The notes below the pieces were generated by a model. The model saw only the letters and a list, made by a program, of their open reading frames with translations, had not been told where the DNA came from and did not search any database. Positions 38,557-47,209 of a stretch of DNA of 64,000 nt are shown here, piece after piece; position 1 is the first letter of the stretch, and each line of letters opens with the position of its first letter. The stretch lies in the NCBI RefSeq assembly GCF_000935045.1, contig NZ_JYKS01000014.1:25352-89351 (forward strand), given 5' to 3'. The DNA comes from Pseudomonas sp. 10-1B. Lineage in GTDB: Bacteria; Pseudomonadota; Gammaproteobacteria; Pseudomonadales; Pseudomonadaceae. Made by a program: the position numbers and the translations under genes.

Positions 38557-38639
38557 CATCGCCGGCAAGCCAGCTCCCACAGGTATAGCGGGCGCCCGAA
38601 ACCTGCACAGTACCTGTGGGAGCTGGCTTGCCGGCGATG
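38557..38639. repeat. REP pair between recX and the LOG-family gene
   Basis: Exact 29-base arms 38557-38585 and 38611-38639 of the GCCGGCAAGCC class. It lies between the convergent 3' ends of recX (+) and the next gene (-). Confidence 0.92.
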
Positions 38640-38765
38640 GGCCGCACAGCGACCCCAAATTGCTTAACTGACTGGCATTAGGGCATGCCCGCTCCCAAAA
38701 ATTGCACAAGCCTGCAGATTTTGCGCTAGACAGCTTGCCCCACAGTGCCGCAATCCCAAGCGGCG

Positions 38766-39884
38766 TCAACTGACCTTCAACGCCTCCCTGGCCCGCTGGG
38801 TGGTATGCATGGGCTGCGGCTTGGCCCAGTTCTCCGGCAGGTTGATGAAGTCCACCAGCTCGCGCAGGCGGCCCTGATCTCGGCCATTGAAGGCGAATGA
38901 CAAGCGGGTCAGGTGGCTGTAATTGCCCACCTCATGCTCGGCACTGCTGTCCGGTTGCTGGTGATACTTGCCACTCAAGCGCAAATCCGCAAAGCCCTCC
39001 TGAATGTCATACAGTGCCGCTTCGCTCAGTGGGTGGTGCATGCGAATCACGAACTGGCTCTTCAGCCAACGGCTGGAGTGGTAGTTGCTGTAGAACTGGT
39101 TGATTTCCTCCACGGCCTCATCGGCACTGTGCACCAGGCGCAGCAGTTTCAGGTCGCTGGGCAGGATGTAGCGGTTTTCCTCCAGCTGGCGGCTGATGAA
39201 GTCCAGGCAGTCGCGCCAGAAGCTGCCACCAGGCGAGTCCAGCAGCACCACAGGTACCAGCGGGCTCTTGCCGGTCTGGATCAGGGTCAGTACCTCCAGC
39301 GCTTCATCCAGTGTGCCGAAACCGCCAGGGCACAGCACCAGGGCATCGGCTTCCTTGACGAAGAACAGCTTGCGGATGAAGAAGAAGTGGAACGGCAGCA
39401 GTTTGTCGGTGCCGTCCACTGTGGGGTTGGCGTGTTGTTCGAAGGGCAGGGTGATATTGAAGCCCAGGCTGTGTTCGCTGCCGGCGCCTTCGTGGGCGGC
39501 GGCCATGATGCCGCCACCGGCACCGGTGATGACCATCAGGTCGGAGCGCGCCAAGGTCGCCCCCAGCTCGCGAGCCAGGGCGTACATCGGGTGTTCCAGC
39601 GGGGTGCGCGCCGAGCCGAACACGGTCACCTTGCGTCGGCCCTTGTAACGCTCCAGGGTGCGGAACGACTGGTCCAGCTCACGCAGGGCCTGCAGGGTGA
39701 TCTTGGCGCTCCAGCGGTCGGTGTCGTCATGGGCCATGCGCAGGATGGTCAGCATCATGTCGCGGTACAGCGGCAGGTTGGGGCTGTTCGGTGCTACCAG
39801 TTGCAGTTGTGCGTCGATGTTGCTCAAGTCGATGTTGTTGTCGCGGAAGTGGCTGAACAGCAGTTCATTCGATTGGTAAGGCAT
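38766..39884 (-). CDS. LOG-family (lysine decarboxylase-like) Rossmann protein
   Basis: A 372-residue protein of the LOG/TIGR00730 type, a family of nucleoside 5'-monophosphate phosphoribohydrolases. It shows VTVFGSARTPLEHPMYALAR, then ITGAGGGIMAAAHEGA, and the catalytic-region motif PGGFGTLDEALEVLTLIQTGK. It has extra N- and C-terminal helical regions beyond a minimal LOG protein (about 200 residues), like larger PpnN-type members. Substrate is not shown. GGAG lies about nine bases before the start. Confidence 0.85.
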   Translation of the reverse strand: MPYQSNELLFSHFRDNNIDLSNIDAQLQLVAPNSPNLPLYRDMMLTILRMAHDDTDRWSAKITLQALRELDQSFRTLERYKGRRKVTVFGSARTPLEHPMYALARELGATLARSDLMVITGAGGGIMAAAHEGAGSEHSLGFNITLPFEQHANPTVDGTDKLLPFHFFFIRKLFFVKEADALVLCPGGFGTLDEALEVLTLIQTGKSPLVPVVLLDSPGGSFWRDCLDFISRQLEENRYILPSDLKLLRLVHSADEAVEEINQFYSNYHSSRWLKSQFVIRMHHPLSEAALYDIQEGFADLRLSGKYHQQPDSSAEHEVGNYSHLTRLSFAFNGRDQGRLRELVDFINLPENWAKPQPMHTTQRAREALKVS

Positions 39885-40043
39885 GCAACGTCTCCTTCTG
39901 CACCAATACCTCTGACCTCAATCTAGACCCTCGCGCCCATTCGTGCCGGGGTGTTTGGCACCGCCGCCCGTCGGCATGCCGCCACCGACGATGCGGGTTT
40001 GGTTAACTGGTAAGCGAAACGTGTCGATGCAGGAGGTGGCGGT

Positions 40044-40253
40044 ATGCATCGCTTGACCATCGAAGTCGATCGGCAGCTTTACCAGCAGCTGGAAAATGCG
40101 GCCCAGATACATCACCTGAGCCTTGAGGCCGAGTGCCGTCGCCGGTTGTCGGGGCTGGAGTGCCAGTCACGCTACTTGCAGGCGCTGCTGGCAGAGATGC
40201 GCGCCGATGCCGCTGAAGGGCGGTGGCGCGCCTGTAAGGACGAAAAGGCGTAG
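40044..40253 (+). CDS. Ribbon-helix-helix-like small protein (orphan antitoxin-like)
   Basis: A 69-residue protein, MHRLTIEVDRQLYQQLENAA and on. An initial beta-strand (HRLTIEVD) and two helices around EAECRRRLSGL resemble Arc/FitA-type RHH DNA-binding proteins, which are often antitoxins. A near-consensus AGGAGGT (40031-40037) sits six bases before the ATG, so it is probably translated. No toxin (PIN or RelE/ParE type) is adjacent: flanking genes are the LOG-family gene and an opposite-strand secreted protein. It may be a stand-alone regulator. Confidence 0.7.
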   Translation: MHRLTIEVDRQLYQQLENAAQIHHLSLEAECRRRLSGLECQSRYLQALLAEMRADAAEGRWRACKDEKA

Positions 40254-40269
40254 CGCTTGAAAACCGCGG

Positions 40270-40689
40270 CTACTTCTTCTTGCTGCCGGCCACGCAACTG
40301 GCATTGTCGAAGGCCTGATCCATGACCGGCTGGTTGGTCTTGTACACCGTGAAGCGGTACACCATCACCGCGCCCTTGGACATCAGGTTGCGGAAGCCGC
40401 TGTTGCGGCAAACGCTGTCGCCCAGTTGGCTACGTACCTGCTCGGGGTTGGCCTGCATGCGCTCGGCGTGGTCCTGGCGCACGCTCAGGTGGTTGACCAG
40501 TGCCTTGCCTTCTACGGTATAGCCCTGGTCGAGGATGTCCTCGTTGACCGCACGCGGGGTGCCGACGCTGCTCTCTTCGGCGACCTTCTGCAGCATCTTG
40601 TTCAGGTCGTAGTCCTGCTTGGAAGCCGCCTGGGCTGCCAGGGGCAGGGCGAGCAACAGGCTCAGGGCGGGGGCGATAAGGCGCAGCAT
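40270..40689 (-). CDS. Secreted QSregVF-family protein (PA3611-like)
   Basis: A 139-residue protein with a clear signal peptide (MLRLIAPALSLLLALPLAAQ, then AASK). Two Cys residues (VCRNSGF and ASCVAG) could form a disulfide. Length and sequence resemble P. aeruginosa PA3611, annotated there as a quorum-sensing-regulated virulence factor and located near recA-recX as here. Function in this organism is unknown. The start ATG 40689 has a Shine-Dalgarno (AGGAGAG); a longer upstream frame to 40821 is rejected. Confidence 0.8.
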   Translation of the reverse strand: MLRLIAPALSLLLALPLAAQAASKQDYDLNKMLQKVAEESSVGTPRAVNEDILDQGYTVEGKALVNHLSVRQDHAERMQANPEQVRSQLGDSVCRNSGFRNLMSKGAVMVYRFTVYKTNQPVMDQAFDNASCVAGSKKK

Positions 40690-40907
40690 GAATCTCTCCT
40701 GGTTCGATGACTGGCGCTTTGACATGCGCAGGTCGACAGCGTTCCGTGAAATCGCGCGGGTGCGAGGCGCGTTCACGGTAAAATGTCGATTATAAGGAGC
40801 GCCTTGTCCGCTGCACAGCAATTGCCCCCCGTTCTGATAGACTGGTGCCCTTGTTTTCTCCGAGTCATCCTTGTGCCCATTTCCAACCTGTCCAGAGGCC
40901 TGCCGGC

Positions 40908-41618
40908 ATGAGCCATGCGGTAGCGCGCCTGCGCGCCGAACGCCTGGCCCGCAGCAACAAGCCCTTCATCGCCCGTGGTTCGCGTGCCGAGCGCTGTGCC
41001 GATTGCCGGGTCATCGCCAGCCATTGCCTGTGTGCCTGGAAGCCCCGGGTGCAGGCCGAGTCTGGCGTGTGCCTGCTGATGCATGACACCGAGCCGCTGA
41101 AACCCACCAATACCGGCTGGCTGATCGCCGACCTGATTGAAGACACCTCCGCCTTCGGTTGGCTGCGCACCTCGGTCGACGAACGTCTGCTGGCCTTGCT
41201 GGAAGACCCACGCTGGCAGCCTTACATCGTCTTCCCCGGCGAATTCGTAGCCGAGCAGCGGGTGGTCGGCGAGGTGGTGCGTGAGCCGGGCAAGCGCCCA
41301 CTGTTCATCCTGCTGGATGCCACCTGGACCGAAGCCCGCAAGATGTTCCGCAAAAGCCCGTACCTTGACCGCTTCCCGGTGTTGAGCCTGCAAGCCGAGC
41401 AGATGTCACGCTACCGCCTGCGGCGTTCCAAGCGCGACGATCACTTCTGTACCGCGGAAGTCGCAGCCATGTGCCTCGACCTGGCTGGGGACACCCAAGC
41501 CTCGCAGGCGCTGGATGCCTACCTGGATGTGTTCAGCCTGCATTACCTGAGCGGCAAGCGGCGCCTGCCGCTGGACGAGCAGGACGACACCCACCAGCGT
41601 TTGCATACCTTCCTATAG
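40908..41618 (+). CDS. tapT: DTW-domain tRNA-uridine aminocarboxypropyltransferase
   Basis: A DTW-domain protein of 236 residues, the family that forms acp3U at tRNA position 47 from SAM. It has a Cys-rich N-terminal zinc-like segment (RCADCRVIASHCLCAW), VCLLMHDTEPLKPTNTG, the DTW-type motif LLDATWTEARKMF (here D-A-T-W), and the C-terminal block SKRDDHFCTAEV. The ATG 40908 is preferred over an upstream frame at 40845. It is transcribed away from the PA3611-like gene. Confidence 0.85.
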   Translation: MSHAVARLRAERLARSNKPFIARGSRAERCADCRVIASHCLCAWKPRVQAESGVCLLMHDTEPLKPTNTGWLIADLIEDTSAFGWLRTSVDERLLALLEDPRWQPYIVFPGEFVAEQRVVGEVVREPGKRPLFILLDATWTEARKMFRKSPYLDRFPVLSLQAEQMSRYRLRRSKRDDHFCTAEVAAMCLDLAGDTQASQALDAYLDVFSLHYLSGKRRLPLDEQDDTHQRLHTFL

Positions 41619-41797
41619 TCCAAGGGGCACAACCCCTGCTTTGGTTCATAATGACGGGGCTGGCAGCCAGGGCGGGCGAGACGGCAGGGCGATTGGCTTG
41701 ACCACCCCAGGCCGTGCTCGGCATCCTTGGCGCCGATTCCCCGCCGGGCGCCTCCCTTACCCCCGGGCGCCTGGCACAGAACAGGATCCTTAGATCG

Positions 41798-42448
41798 ATG
41801 GCCACTTACGAAATCCTGATTGCCGATGACCACCCGCTGTTCCGTGGCGCCCTGCGCCAGGCCGTTACCCTCGGCCTGGGCCCGGATGTACGCCTGGTCG
41901 AGGTCGCGAGCATTGCCGAACTGGAAACCCGCCTGAGCGAAAAAGCCGACTGGGACCTGGTGTTGCTGGACTTGAACATGCCGGGTGCCTACGGTTTTTC
42001 CGGGCTGGTGCTGCTGCGCGGGCAATACCCGCAGATCCCCGTGGTGATGGTTTCGGCGCAGGAAGAGGCCGCCGTGGTGGTCAAGTCCCGCGAGTTCGGC
42101 GCCAGTGGTTTCATTCCCAAGTCCAGCACCCTGGAAGTGATCCAGGATGCCGTACGCAAGGTGCTCGACGGCGACGTCTGGTGGCCGCCGCAGGCGTTCG
42201 AAAAGGTCGATGTCTCGGCCGAGGCCAAGGCCGCCAGCGAAGGCCTGGCCAGCCTCACGCCGCAGCAGTTCCGCGTGCTGACCATGGTTTGCGAAGGCCT
42301 GCTGAACAAGCAGATCGCCTATGAGCTCAACGTCTCCGAGGCGACCATCAAGGCCCACGTGACCGCGATCTTCCGCAAGCTGGGTGTGCGCACCCGGACC
42401 CAGGCGGCCTTGCTGCTGCAACAACTTGAATCGCTTGCCAGCAACTAA
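41798..42448 (+). CDS. erdR: LuxR-type response regulator (ErdR-like)
   Basis: A 216-residue NarL/LuxR-type response regulator. The receiver domain has phospho-acceptor Asp58 in LVLLDLNMPG and Lys in GFIPKSS; the C-terminal helix-turn-helix is QIAYELNVSEATIKAHVTAI. Similar regulators called ErdR control ethanol and acetate metabolism genes in P. aeruginosa. The name is given by resemblance and by the neighbouring dgkA. No sensor kinase is adjacent. Confidence 0.8.
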   Translation: MATYEILIADDHPLFRGALRQAVTLGLGPDVRLVEVASIAELETRLSEKADWDLVLLDLNMPGAYGFSGLVLLRGQYPQIPVVMVSAQEEAAVVVKSREFGASGFIPKSSTLEVIQDAVRKVLDGDVWWPPQAFEKVDVSAEAKAASEGLASLTPQQFRVLTMVCEGLLNKQIAYELNVSEATIKAHVTAIFRKLGVRTRTQAALLLQQLESLASN

Positions 42449-42521
42449 CTGCTTGCTTGTTCACGCTTTTTTGACCCGCGCTGGACTAGTCTGCTGGCCT
42501 TTCATCGGTGAAGTGACGCAC

Positions 42522-42884
42522 ATGTCGCCATTCAAAGGCCAGACCGGCCTCAAACGCATCTTCAACGCCGCCGGCTATTCGCTGGACGGCCTGCGCGCCG
42601 CCTTCAAGGGCGAGGCCGCGTTCCGTCAACTGGTCCTGCTTAACGTGCTGCTGATCCCGACCGCCTTCTGGCTGCCGGTCAGCCGTGCGGAGCGGGCGAT
42701 CATGATCGTCGTGTGCCTGCTGGGCCTGATCGTCGAGTTGTTCAACTCGGCAGTGGAGGCGGCCATCGACCGCATTTCGCTGGAGCGCCACCCGCTGTCG
42801 AAAAACGCCAAGGACATGGGCAGCGCCGCGCAACTGGTGGCACTGACCATGGTGGCGCTGGTGTGGAGCGTCATCCTGCTTTAA
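42522..42884 (+). CDS. dgkA: Diacylglycerol kinase
   Basis: Integral-membrane kinase that recycles diacylglycerol to phosphatidic acid. The 120-residue protein has three hydrophobic helices and the signature VELFNSAVEAAIDRISLERH, then HPLSKNAKDMGSAAQ. ATG 42522 is chosen; the upstream frame from 42384 is not family-like. The stop shares the palindrome TTAA with the stop of the convergent finR gene. Confidence 0.94.
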   Translation: MSPFKGQTGLKRIFNAAGYSLDGLRAAFKGEAAFRQLVLLNVLLIPTAFWLPVSRAERAIMIVVCLLGLIVELFNSAVEAAIDRISLERHPLSKNAKDMGSAAQLVALTMVALVWSVILL

Positions 42885-43807
42885 GCGATCGGCGGCAACA
42901 CGATCTCGTCACTGCGGGTAAAGCCTGCGGTGAAGTTGCGGCATAGCTCAAGAAATTCGCGCATGGCCGAGGTCTGGTATTTCTGTTTGTGCCAGATGAA
43001 GTAGAACTGGCGCATCAGGTCCAGCTCTGGGGTTTCCACGGGCACCAGGCTGCCGCGGCGGAAGGCATCGCGCAGGGCCAGGCGGGAAATGCAGCCGATA
43101 CCCAGGCCTGACTCGACCGCGCGCTTGATCGCCTCGGTGTGCTCCAGTTCCAGGCGGATGTTGAGGTTGGTGCGGTGATGGCGCATGGCCTGGTCGAAGG
43201 TCAGGCGCGTGCCTGAGCCCTGTTCGCGCAGGATCCACGCCTCCTGGGACAAGGTTTGCACATCCGCGCGGCCCAGTTTGGCCAGCGGGTGCTGCGGCGC
43301 GCAGAACACCACCAGTTCGTCTTCGACCCAGGGCTGCACTTCCAGGTCCGGGTGGTTGCAATCGCCTTCGATCAGACCCAGGTCAATTTCGTAATGCGCA
43401 ACCTGTTGCACGATATGCGCCGTGTTCTGTACATGCAGCTTCACCTGGCTTTCCGGGTGTACCTGCATGAAGCTGCCGATCAGCAGGGTGGCCAGGTAAT
43501 TGCCGATGGTCAGCGTGGCCCCGACCGCCAGCGAGCCGAAACCGGACTTGCCGTTGAGCAGGTCTTCGATTTCCTTGGCCTGGTCGAGCAGCGCCACGGC
43601 CTGGGGCAGCAGTTGCTGGCCCAGGGCGTTGAGGCTCAGGCGCTTGCCGGCGCGGTCGAACAGCTGGCAGCTGGACTGGCGCTCAAGCTCGGTGATAGAG
43701 GTGCTGGCGGCCGACTGCGATAGCGCCAGCACACTGGCGGCGCGCGAGACGCTCTGGTGCTGGGCCACGGCAACGAAAACCTGCAGTTGACGAAGTGTGA
43801 ATCGCAT
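42881..43807 (-). CDS. finR: LysR-type regulator FinR
   Basis: A 308-residue LysR-family regulator with the DNA-binding helix-turn-helix at MRFTLRQLQVFVAVAQHQSV and the effector domain from about residue 90. In P. putida the homologue FinR activates the adjacent fpr under superoxide stress. Here it is divergent from fpr over a 121-base gap containing a GATAT-N12-ATATC inverted repeat. The ATG 43807 is chosen over an upstream frame to 43882. It converges on dgkA. Confidence 0.88.
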   Translation of the reverse strand: MRFTLRQLQVFVAVAQHQSVSRAASVLALSQSAASTSITELERQSSCQLFDRAGKRLSLNALGQQLLPQAVALLDQAKEIEDLLNGKSGFGSLAVGATLTIGNYLATLLIGSFMQVHPESQVKLHVQNTAHIVQQVAHYEIDLGLIEGDCNHPDLEVQPWVEDELVVFCAPQHPLAKLGRADVQTLSQEAWILREQGSGTRLTFDQAMRHHRTNLNIRLELEHTEAIKRAVESGLGIGCISRLALRDAFRRGSLVPVETPELDLMRQFYFIWHKQKYQTSAMREFLELCRNFTAGFTRSDEIVLPPIA

Positions 43808-43810
43808 ATC

Positions 43811-43832
43811 GATATAACCGATAACACATATC
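43811..43832. promoter_or_regulatory. Candidate FinR operator between finR and fpr
   Basis: GATAT (43811-43815), 12-base spacer, ATATC (43828-43832). The inverted repeat lies in the AT-rich divergent promoter region, which is where LysR regulators bind. Assignment to FinR is inference. Confidence 0.45.
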
Positions 43833-43928
43833 TTGATAATCCAGTTAACAGATATTGTCGCTGCCCCTAAACTATCGCGCAACTGCGCGTCTTGCGCGCG
43901 CCGCGTCTTTCTTCAGGAGCAACATTAG

Positions 43929-44708
43929 ATGAGCAACATGAACCACGAACGTGTCCTCAGTGTGCACCACTGGAACGACACCCTGTTCAGCTTCAAGTGC
44001 ACCCGCGACCCGGGCCTGCGCTTCGAGAACGGTCAGTTCGTGATGATCGGCCTGCAACAGGGCAATGGCCGTCCGCTCATGCGCGCCTATTCCATCGCTT
44101 CGCCGAACTGGGAAGAGCACCTGGAGTTCTTCAGCATCAAGGTTCCGGATGGTCCGCTGACCTCGCAGCTGCAGCACCTGAAGGAAGGCGACGAGATCAT
44201 CATCAGCAAGAAGCCTACCGGTACCTTGGTCCTCGACGACCTGAACCCGGGCAAGCACCTGTACCTGCTGAGCACCGGCACTGGCCTGGCGCCGTTCATG
44301 AGCGTCATCCAGGATCCGGAAACCTACGAGCGCTTCGAAAAGGTGATCCTGGTGCACGGTGTGCGCTACGTGAACGAAGTGGCCTACCGCGAGTTCATCA
44401 CCGAGCACCTGCCGCAGAACGAGTTCTTCGGTGAGTCGGTGCGCGACAAGCTGATCTACTACCCGACCGTGACCCGCGAGCCGTTCGAGAACCAGGGCCG
44501 CCTGACCGACCTGATGCGCAGCGGCAAGCTGTTCAGCGACATCGGCCTGCCACCGATCAACCCGCAGGACGACCGCGCGATGATCTGCGGCAGCCCGAGC
44601 ATGCTCGACGAGACCAGCGAAGTTCTGGACAGCTTCGGCCTGAAGATCTCCCCGCGTATGCGCGAGCCGGGTGACTACCTGATCGAGCGTGCCTTCGTCG
44701 AGAAGTAA
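43929..44708 (+). CDS. fpr: Ferredoxin/flavodoxin-NADP+ reductase
   Basis: FAD enzyme exchanging electrons between NADPH and ferredoxin or flavodoxin. The 259-residue protein has the FAD-binding RAYSIASP motif, the NADP-binding STGTGLAPFMS motif, and the CGSPSMLDE segment near the C-terminus. Shine-Dalgarno AGGAG precedes ATG 43929. It is divergent from finR. The 7Fe ferredoxin FdxA is encoded elsewhere in the window and could be a partner. Confidence 0.95.
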   Translation: MSNMNHERVLSVHHWNDTLFSFKCTRDPGLRFENGQFVMIGLQQGNGRPLMRAYSIASPNWEEHLEFFSIKVPDGPLTSQLQHLKEGDEIIISKKPTGTLVLDDLNPGKHLYLLSTGTGLAPFMSVIQDPETYERFEKVILVHGVRYVNEVAYREFITEHLPQNEFFGESVRDKLIYYPTVTREPFENQGRLTDLMRSGKLFSDIGLPPINPQDDRAMICGSPSMLDETSEVLDSFGLKISPRMREPGDYLIERAFVEK

Positions 44709-44723
44709 GGCACAGGCTGGTAC

Positions 44724-44751
44724 AGGAAGGCGACCCTCGGGTCGCCTTCCT
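44724..44751 (+). terminator. Hairpin after fpr
   Basis: AGGAAGGCGACC (44724-44735), loop CTCG, GGTCGCCTTCCT (44740-44751): a 12-pair perfect stem 16 bases after the fpr stop. The following T run is short (TTATG), so it is a moderate terminator. Confidence 0.7.
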
Positions 44752-44779
44752 TATGCCTGAAATTAAGTTATTGCCTGTT

Positions 44780-44876
44780 CCGGCCCTTTCGCGGGCAAGC
44801 CCGCTCCTACAGGGCAGTGCATATTTCGGGAGTTGCACGCCCCCTGTAGGAGCGGGCTTGCCCGCGAAAGGGCCGG
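44780..44876. repeat. REP pair between fpr and sprT
   Basis: Exact 35-base arms 44780-44814 and 44842-44876, with core GCGGGCAAGCCCGC and CTCCTACAGG heads instead of the more frequent CTCCCACAGG. It lies between the convergent 3' ends of fpr and sprT. Confidence 0.92.
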
Positions 44877-44893
44877 TGCAGGTAAAACCCAAT

Positions 44894-45388
44894 CTATTCG
44901 ACCCGCGTCTCGCCGCTATACACCAATATTTGCCGGCAGCGCTTGCACAGGTAGCGCCGCCCCTGGCGCACCAGCTTGTGCCGTTGGGCGGTAAACGGGA
45001 AGTCGCTTTGCGGGCAAGGGCAGCGGTAGATATAGCGGGTCACCACGCGCCGTTGCACCTCGTAGTTGTGGCAACGATTGGGTGCAAGGTCGTACACCCC
45101 GCGCATGATCAACTGCCACTCCTCGCCATGGGCCTGAATGCTGTCGCCGAACAGCTGATGGGCAACCAGGTGCGCCACCTCATGAGCCACTGTCTGGCGC
45201 AAGAAGTCTTCCCTGTTTTCCAGATACAACTGCGGGTTGAAGCGGAGCTTGTTTTCGTGAAGATGAGCAACACCGGCTTTTTGCCCGCGCAGCCTGAAGC
45301 TGACTTCCGGGCGCGGGAAGGGGCGTTTGAAGAAGGTTTCGGCTTGCTGGTAACAGGTTTCGACGCGTTGTCTGAGCAGCTCGGGCAT
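44894..45388 (-). CDS. sprT: SprT-family zinc metallopeptidase-like protein
   Basis: A 164-residue SprT-type protein. The zinc motif HEVAH lies in RQTVAHEVAHLVAHQLFGD, and the C-terminal four-Cys zinc ribbon includes YRCPCPQ and YLCKRCRQIL. Family members are linked to DNA-protein crosslink repair in eukaryotes (SPRTN); bacterial roles are unclear. The chosen start is MPELLRQRVETCYQQAE; an upstream frame to 45448 is rejected. Confidence 0.88.
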   Translation of the reverse strand: MPELLRQRVETCYQQAETFFKRPFPRPEVSFRLRGQKAGVAHLHENKLRFNPQLYLENREDFLRQTVAHEVAHLVAHQLFGDSIQAHGEEWQLIMRGVYDLAPNRCHNYEVQRRVVTRYIYRCPCPQSDFPFTAQRHKLVRQGRRYLCKRCRQILVYSGETRVE

Positions 45389-45519
45389 GGCGGGATGGTT
45401 CTCCTGACCGGGCATTATGCCGCAACTACAGGCAGCCTGCCGAGCCACCGGTCAGCGCACAGCCAGAGGCCGCCTTGCGGCGGCCCCTGGTTGATGCCCC
45501 AGTGTTGGTTGAGTCTGTT

Positions 45520-46119
45520 CTAGTTGGTGTAGACGGGCCCCACGCCCAATCCCCAGATAATCACCGTGGCGGCCATGATCGCCACCAAGACCACAAGGCC
45601 CACCGCCAGTACCGAGCTCGAGAACAAAAAGCCTTCGTCCGACGGTATGTTCATGAACGTCGGCAAGCCGACGTACAGCAAGTACACCGTGTAGCAGATG
45701 GCGGCGGTGCCGACCAGCATGCCCAGCCACAGGTGCGGGTAGAGCGCCGCCAGGCCGCCGATGAACAGCGGGGTGGCGGTGTAGGTGGCAAAGGCGATGC
45801 ACTGCGCCATGGACGGGTTGGCATCGTAGGTGCGGGCCATCCAGTGGATGAAGGCGCCCATCACCGCCACCCCGGCGAGCATGGCCAGGTACGACATGAG
45901 GCTCATCCAGATCGCGCTTTCCATGGTCAGCATCACTGCCGGCCGGTCGCCGATCACCCAGCCGACCTGGGTGGTGCCAATGAACGCCGAAACGGCAGGG
46001 ATCGCTGCCAGGATCAGGGTATGCGTCAGGTACATGTGGCTGATGGTTTCTTCTTCGCCACGAATCTCCCGCCATTCCTGGTCGGGATGGGTAAACAGCC
46101 CCACAACGTGATGAATCAT
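45520..46119 (-). CDS. Yip1-family integral membrane protein
   Basis: A 199-residue protein with about five hydrophobic segments and the Yip1-type pattern: an N-terminal MIHHVVGLFTHPDQEWREI followed by membrane helices (for example GLVVLVAIMAATVIIWGLGV). Function is unknown. The chosen start has GAGGAG upstream. It is divergent from ttcA over a 262-base gap. Confidence 0.8.
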   Translation of the reverse strand: MIHHVVGLFTHPDQEWREIRGEEETISHMYLTHTLILAAIPAVSAFIGTTQVGWVIGDRPAVMLTMESAIWMSLMSYLAMLAGVAVMGAFIHWMARTYDANPSMAQCIAFATYTATPLFIGGLAALYPHLWLGMLVGTAAICYTVYLLYVGLPTFMNIPSDEGFLFSSSVLAVGLVVLVAIMAATVIIWGLGVGPVYTN

Positions 46120-46381
46120 GCCGGTCACTCCTCTCAATGTTGCCAAACGCCCCCCAGATGGAGCGCAAGCGGCCCGAGGCCTGAACACCGATGCAAGCGG
46201 TAATGTGGCCTTATGTCGCAGTATAGGAAGCCATTACCTGCATAAACCATGCTTTTTAGAGCAAATTGCGCTCTCAACCGTGCTGTTGATTACATTGAAG
46301 TCTTTATAGGAATGCCTACAGCGCCGCCGCGTTTGTGCGTAAAATAGCCGGCTTTTGTCACACCTCGCGGATCCAAGCGCT

Positions 46382-47206
46382 ATGGGCACCCTCTCGGTCA
46401 ACCAGAACAAACTGCAAAAACGCCTGCGTCGTCTCGCTGGCGAAGCCATCACCGACTACAACATGATCGAGGATGGCGACAAGGTCATGGTCTGCCTGTC
46501 CGGCGGCAAGGACAGCTACACCATGCTCGACGTTCTGTTGCACCTGCAGAAGGTGGCACCGATCAAGTTCGAGATCGTCGCGGTGAACATGGACCAGAAG
46601 CAGCCGGGCTTCCCCGAGCACGTGCTGCCGGCCTACCTCAAGGAACTGGGCGTCGAGTACCACATCGTCGAGAAGGATACCTACTCGGTGGTCAAGGAGC
46701 TGGTACCCGAAGGCAAGACCACCTGCTCGCTGTGCTCGCGCCTGCGCCGTGGCACCCTGTACACCTTCGCCGACGAAATCGGCGCGACCAAGATGGCTCT
46801 GGGGCACCACCGCGACGACATCGTCGAAACCTTCTTCCTCAACATGTTCTTCAACGGCGCGCTCAAGGGCATGCCGCCCAAGCTGCGTGCCGACGATGGC
46901 CGCAACGTGGTGATCCGCCCGCTGGCCTACTGCAGCGAGAAGGACATCCAGGCCTACTCGGACATGAAGGAATTCCCGATCATCCCGTGCAACCTGTGCG
47001 GCTCGCAGGAAAACCTGCAGCGCCAGGTGGTCAAGGACATGCTGGTGGAGTGGGAGCGCAAGCACCCAGGCCGTACCGAGAGCATCTTCCGCGCCCTGCA
47101 GAACGTGGCGCCGTCGCAACTGGCCGACCGCAACCTGTTCGACTTCACCAGCCTGAAGATCGACGAAAACGCCACCCCGCGTTTCCTCGACGTGCTGAAC
47201 ATCTAA
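46382..47206 (+). CDS. ttcA: tRNA 2-thiocytidine(32) synthetase TtcA
   Basis: Iron-sulfur, PP-loop ATPase that thiolates cytidine 32 in certain tRNAs. The 274-residue protein has the PP-loop [10 protein letters not shown], the Cys pair in [15 protein letters not shown] and the second Cys pair in [14 protein letters not shown], all TtcA hallmarks. ATG 46382 is chosen; the upstream in-frame ATG at 46355 adds nine residues. It is three bases upstream of a Tag-like glycosylase gene. Confidence 0.96.
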   Translation: MGTLSVNQNKLQKRLRRLAGEAITDYNMIEDGDKVMVCLSGGKDSYTMLDVLLHLQKVAPIKFEIVAVNMDQKQPGFPEHVLPAYLKELGVEYHIVEKDTYSVVKELVPEGKTTCSLCSRLRRGTLYTFADEIGATKMALGHHRDDIVETFFLNMFFNGALKGMPPKLRADDGRNVVIRPLAYCSEKDIQAYSDMKEFPIIPCNLCGSQENLQRQVVKDMLVEWERKHPGRTESIFRALQNVAPSQLADRNLFDFTSLKIDENATPRFLDVLNI

Positions 47207-47209
47207 TCC

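Noticed and set aside
40690..40821. Upstream extension of the secreted PA3611-like protein
   Set aside because: It would place the signal peptide internally; ATG 40689 has a good Shine-Dalgarno.
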